64,000 nt of DNA from MPNP01 sp965215545 (lineage in GTDB: Bacteria; Pseudomonadota; Alphaproteobacteria; Rhodobacterales; Rhodobacteraceae): NCBI GenBank assembly GCA_965215545.1, contig OZ244066.1, positions 1,302,001 through 1,366,000 of the forward strand, read 5' to 3'. Shown here piece after piece: positions 62,385-64,000 of this stretch. The notes beneath the pieces are model-generated. The model did not search any database. It saw only the letters and a list, made by a program, of their open reading frames with translations, and was not told where the DNA came from. Position 1 is the stretch's first letter. Every line of letters begins with the position of its first letter. Made by a program: the position numbers and the translations under genes.

Positions 62385-64000
62385 CTACCCGTAACTGTCC
62401 ACCGGCATGAGGGCGAGTGAGGAAATGTTCAGCATGCCCCGGGCCGTGATGGCGGGCGTGACGATATGGGCCCGGTTCCCCATTCCCATCAGGATGGGCC
62501 CGACCTCGACGCTTGGGACAATGCTCTTGAGGAGATTGCGCGCCGCACCGGCTCCGACCGTGCTGGTATAGATCAGCGTGTTGGCCTTGCCCTGCAGTCG
62601 GGAACCGGGCAGGATCGTATCCCGGATCTGCGGATTCAGGGCGGTGTCGGTGTTCATCTCGCCCTCATAGGCAAAATCATGGGTGTCTTCGTCAAGGATG
62701 GCCAGAGCCGCCCGGGCCAATTGGCCCGAGGGACTCTCCAGATTGCCGAACTGGGAGTCCGAACAGATGGCGATCTGGGGTTCAATGCCAAAGCGCTTGA
62801 CATGCCGGGCGGCGGCGGTGACGGTGTTGGCCAGTTCCGCAGGCGTTGGGTTGGAATGGATATGGGTGTCGGCGATAAACAGGGTGCCCGTGTCAAACGT
62901 GATCAGTGACATTGAACCGACCGGCTCCCGGCCTGCTGTGGCCAGAAGCTGCGTGACATAGCGCAGGTGCCAGAGATACTGGCCGACAGTCCCGCAGATC
63001 ATGCTGTCGGCTTCCCCACGCTGGACCATCAGGGCGGCAATGACAGTCGTGTTGGTCCGCACGATGGCCCGGGCCAGATAGGGCGTCACGCCCCGGCGTT
63101 TGAGGGCCTGGTGATAGGTTGACCAGTAGTCCGGAAACCGCTCATCGGACTCCGGATTGACGACCTCAAAATCCACCCCGGGAACGATGGACAGCCCCAC
63201 CTTGTCGATACGGCTCTGGACAACCTCGGGGCGACCGACGACAATGGGAATCCCCCGCGCTTCCTCTTTCAGCGTCTGCACGGTATGCAGGACCCGGGCA
63301 TCCTCACCCTCGGCAAAGACAACCCGCCGCTGCTCGGTGCGAACAACATCCACAATCGGTCGCATGACCATGTGGGATTTGTAGACCTGGCTCTCAAGAT
63401 AGCTGGAATACTCATCGATATCGCGGGGTCGGGTCGCCACACCGGACTCGATGGCGGCCCGGGCCACGGCTGTCGCCACACATGGCATCAGGCGGGGGTC
63501 AAACGGTTTGGGGATGAGATACTCCGGCCCGAAGGTCAACGTTGCATCGTCATAGAACCGGCCCACCTCCTCGGTGGTCGTGATGCGGGCCAGGCCAGCC
63601 AGGGCCTCGGCGCAGGCCCGTTTCATCTCATCGTTGATGCAGGTCGCTCCCACATCCAGTGCCCCCCGGAAGATGAAGGGGAAGCACAGGACGTTGTTGA
63701 CCTGGTTGGGGTAGTCGGACCGACCGGTGGAAATCAGGGCCTTGGGCGCGACGGACATGACATTTTCAGGCAGGATCTCCGGAACCGGATTGGCCAGCGC
63801 AAAGACCATCGGCTGGTCCGCCATGGATTTGATCATCTCGGGCTGGACAAGATTGGGTCCTGAGAGGCCGAGGAAATAGTCGGCCCCCTTGAGAGCATCC
63901 TCAAGGGTCGCCAGTTCGGTGTCGCGGGCAAAGCGGCGTTTCTCGGGTGAGAGGTTCGGGTTTGATGGTTTGACGATACCACTCCGGTCCACCAGTGTGA
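62385..64000 (-). CDS. maeB: NADP-dependent malic enzyme, 3' part
   Basis: 535 or more residues; the 5' part lies beyond the right edge. The visible part starts in the NAD-binding domain (VDRSGIVKPSNPNLSPEKRR, GLSGPNLVQPEMI, ALANPVPEILPE) and goes into the phosphotransacetylase-like C-terminal domain (RRVVFAEGEDARVLHTVQTL, GTLFIADTHIHSNPTPAELA). This is the long hybrid MaeB that makes pyruvate from malate. Ends 43 bp before uraH. Confidence 0.95.
   Translation of the reverse strand, partial: TLVDRSGIVKPSNPNLSPEKRRFARDTELATLEDALKGADYFLGLSGPNLVQPEMIKSMADQPMVFALANPVPEILPENVMSVAPKALISTGRSDYPNQVNNVLCFPFIFRGALDVGATCINDEMKRACAEALAGLARITTTEEVGRFYDDATLTFGPEYLIPKPFDPRLMPCVATAVARAAIESGVATRPRDIDEYSSYLESQVYKSHMVMRPIVDVVRTEQRRVVFAEGEDARVLHTVQTLKEEARGIPIVVGRPEVVQSRIDKVGLSIVPGVDFEVVNPESDERFPDYWSTYHQALKRRGVTPYLARAIVRTNTTVIAALMVQRGEADSMICGTVGQYLWHLRYVTQLLATAGREPVGSMSLITFDTGTLFIADTHIHSNPTPAELANTVTAAARHVKRFGIEPQIAICSDSQFGNLESPSGQLARAALAILDEDTHDFAYEGEMNTDTALNPQIRDTILPGSRLQGKANTLIYTSTVGAGAARNLLKSIVPSVEVGPILMGMGNRAHIVTPAITARGMLNISSLALMPVDSYG

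Noticed and set aside
1..64000. tRNA, rRNA or CRISPR array
   Set aside because: No GTTCRANNC-type T-loop with matching stems, no rRNA signature and no regularly spaced repeats were found by eye.

Overview
The window is a GC-rich chromosomal segment from an alphaproteobacterium, possibly Rhodospirillales-like. This placement rests on gene content and order: lepB-rnc-era-DUF1491-recO, serB divergent from serC-serA, a homogentisate cluster containing a DUF2783 gene, a DUF4212/VC_2705-type sodium symporter pair, and PuuD urate oxidase. It was made by recognising protein families by eye; no database search was run. No rRNA, tRNA or CRISPR array was seen.

Layout. 0-4.3 kb: an HD-domain protein divergent from adenine deaminase (ade) and AMP nucleosidase (amn). 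4.4-9.7 kb: an accessory region with small secreted proteins, poly-C/poly-G tracts, a decayed ImmA/IrrE gene and little else. 9.7-17.4 kb: an HU-like protein, an EamA exporter, a BKACE enzyme with YedK/HMCES, chorismate synthase, an amidinotransferase, a thiolase and maleylacetoacetate isomerase. 17.5-22.6 kb: homogentisate dioxygenase, fumarylacetoacetase-like hydrolase, an MBL-fold protein, a flavin monooxygenase and DUF2783. 22.6-27.3 kb: rnhB, cobD and a D-glutamate operon (dgcN-dgcA-dat). 27.3-32.8 kb: a third poly-C secreted-protein gene, a DUF262/DUF1524 (GmrSD-like) protein and a 793-residue ankyrin protein. 32.9-43.5 kb: housekeeping genes and the sodium symporter pair.

43.6-64 kb: a hypothetical protein, a small membrane coiled-coil protein, an acyl-CoA dehydrogenase, an RND efflux pair, a PD-(D/E)XK-like protein, a gene-poor decayed stretch (52.6-54.4 kb), a four-carbon sugar-acid operon (kinase, PdxA2, AldA) with a DeoR remnant, a ParDE toxin-antitoxin pair, a DUF4396 membrane protein, and puuD, uraH and the 3' part of maeB running off the right edge.

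The most unusual signal is a small family of secreted-protein genes. Three of them share a promoter of TTGCC(A/G), a 17-bp spacer and a TATACT/TATCCT/TAGGAT box, and all three carry a run of 9-11 C directly between the start codon and the signal-peptide core. One copy (10 C) is in frame. The other two (11 C and 9 C) are each one base out of frame. This is the layout expected of phase-variable contingency genes, although a homopolymer sequencing or assembly error has to be excluded. A dispersed motif of about 27 bp (GTTGCACCTCAGAGTGGCAC-like) recurs in four gene-poor accessory stretches.
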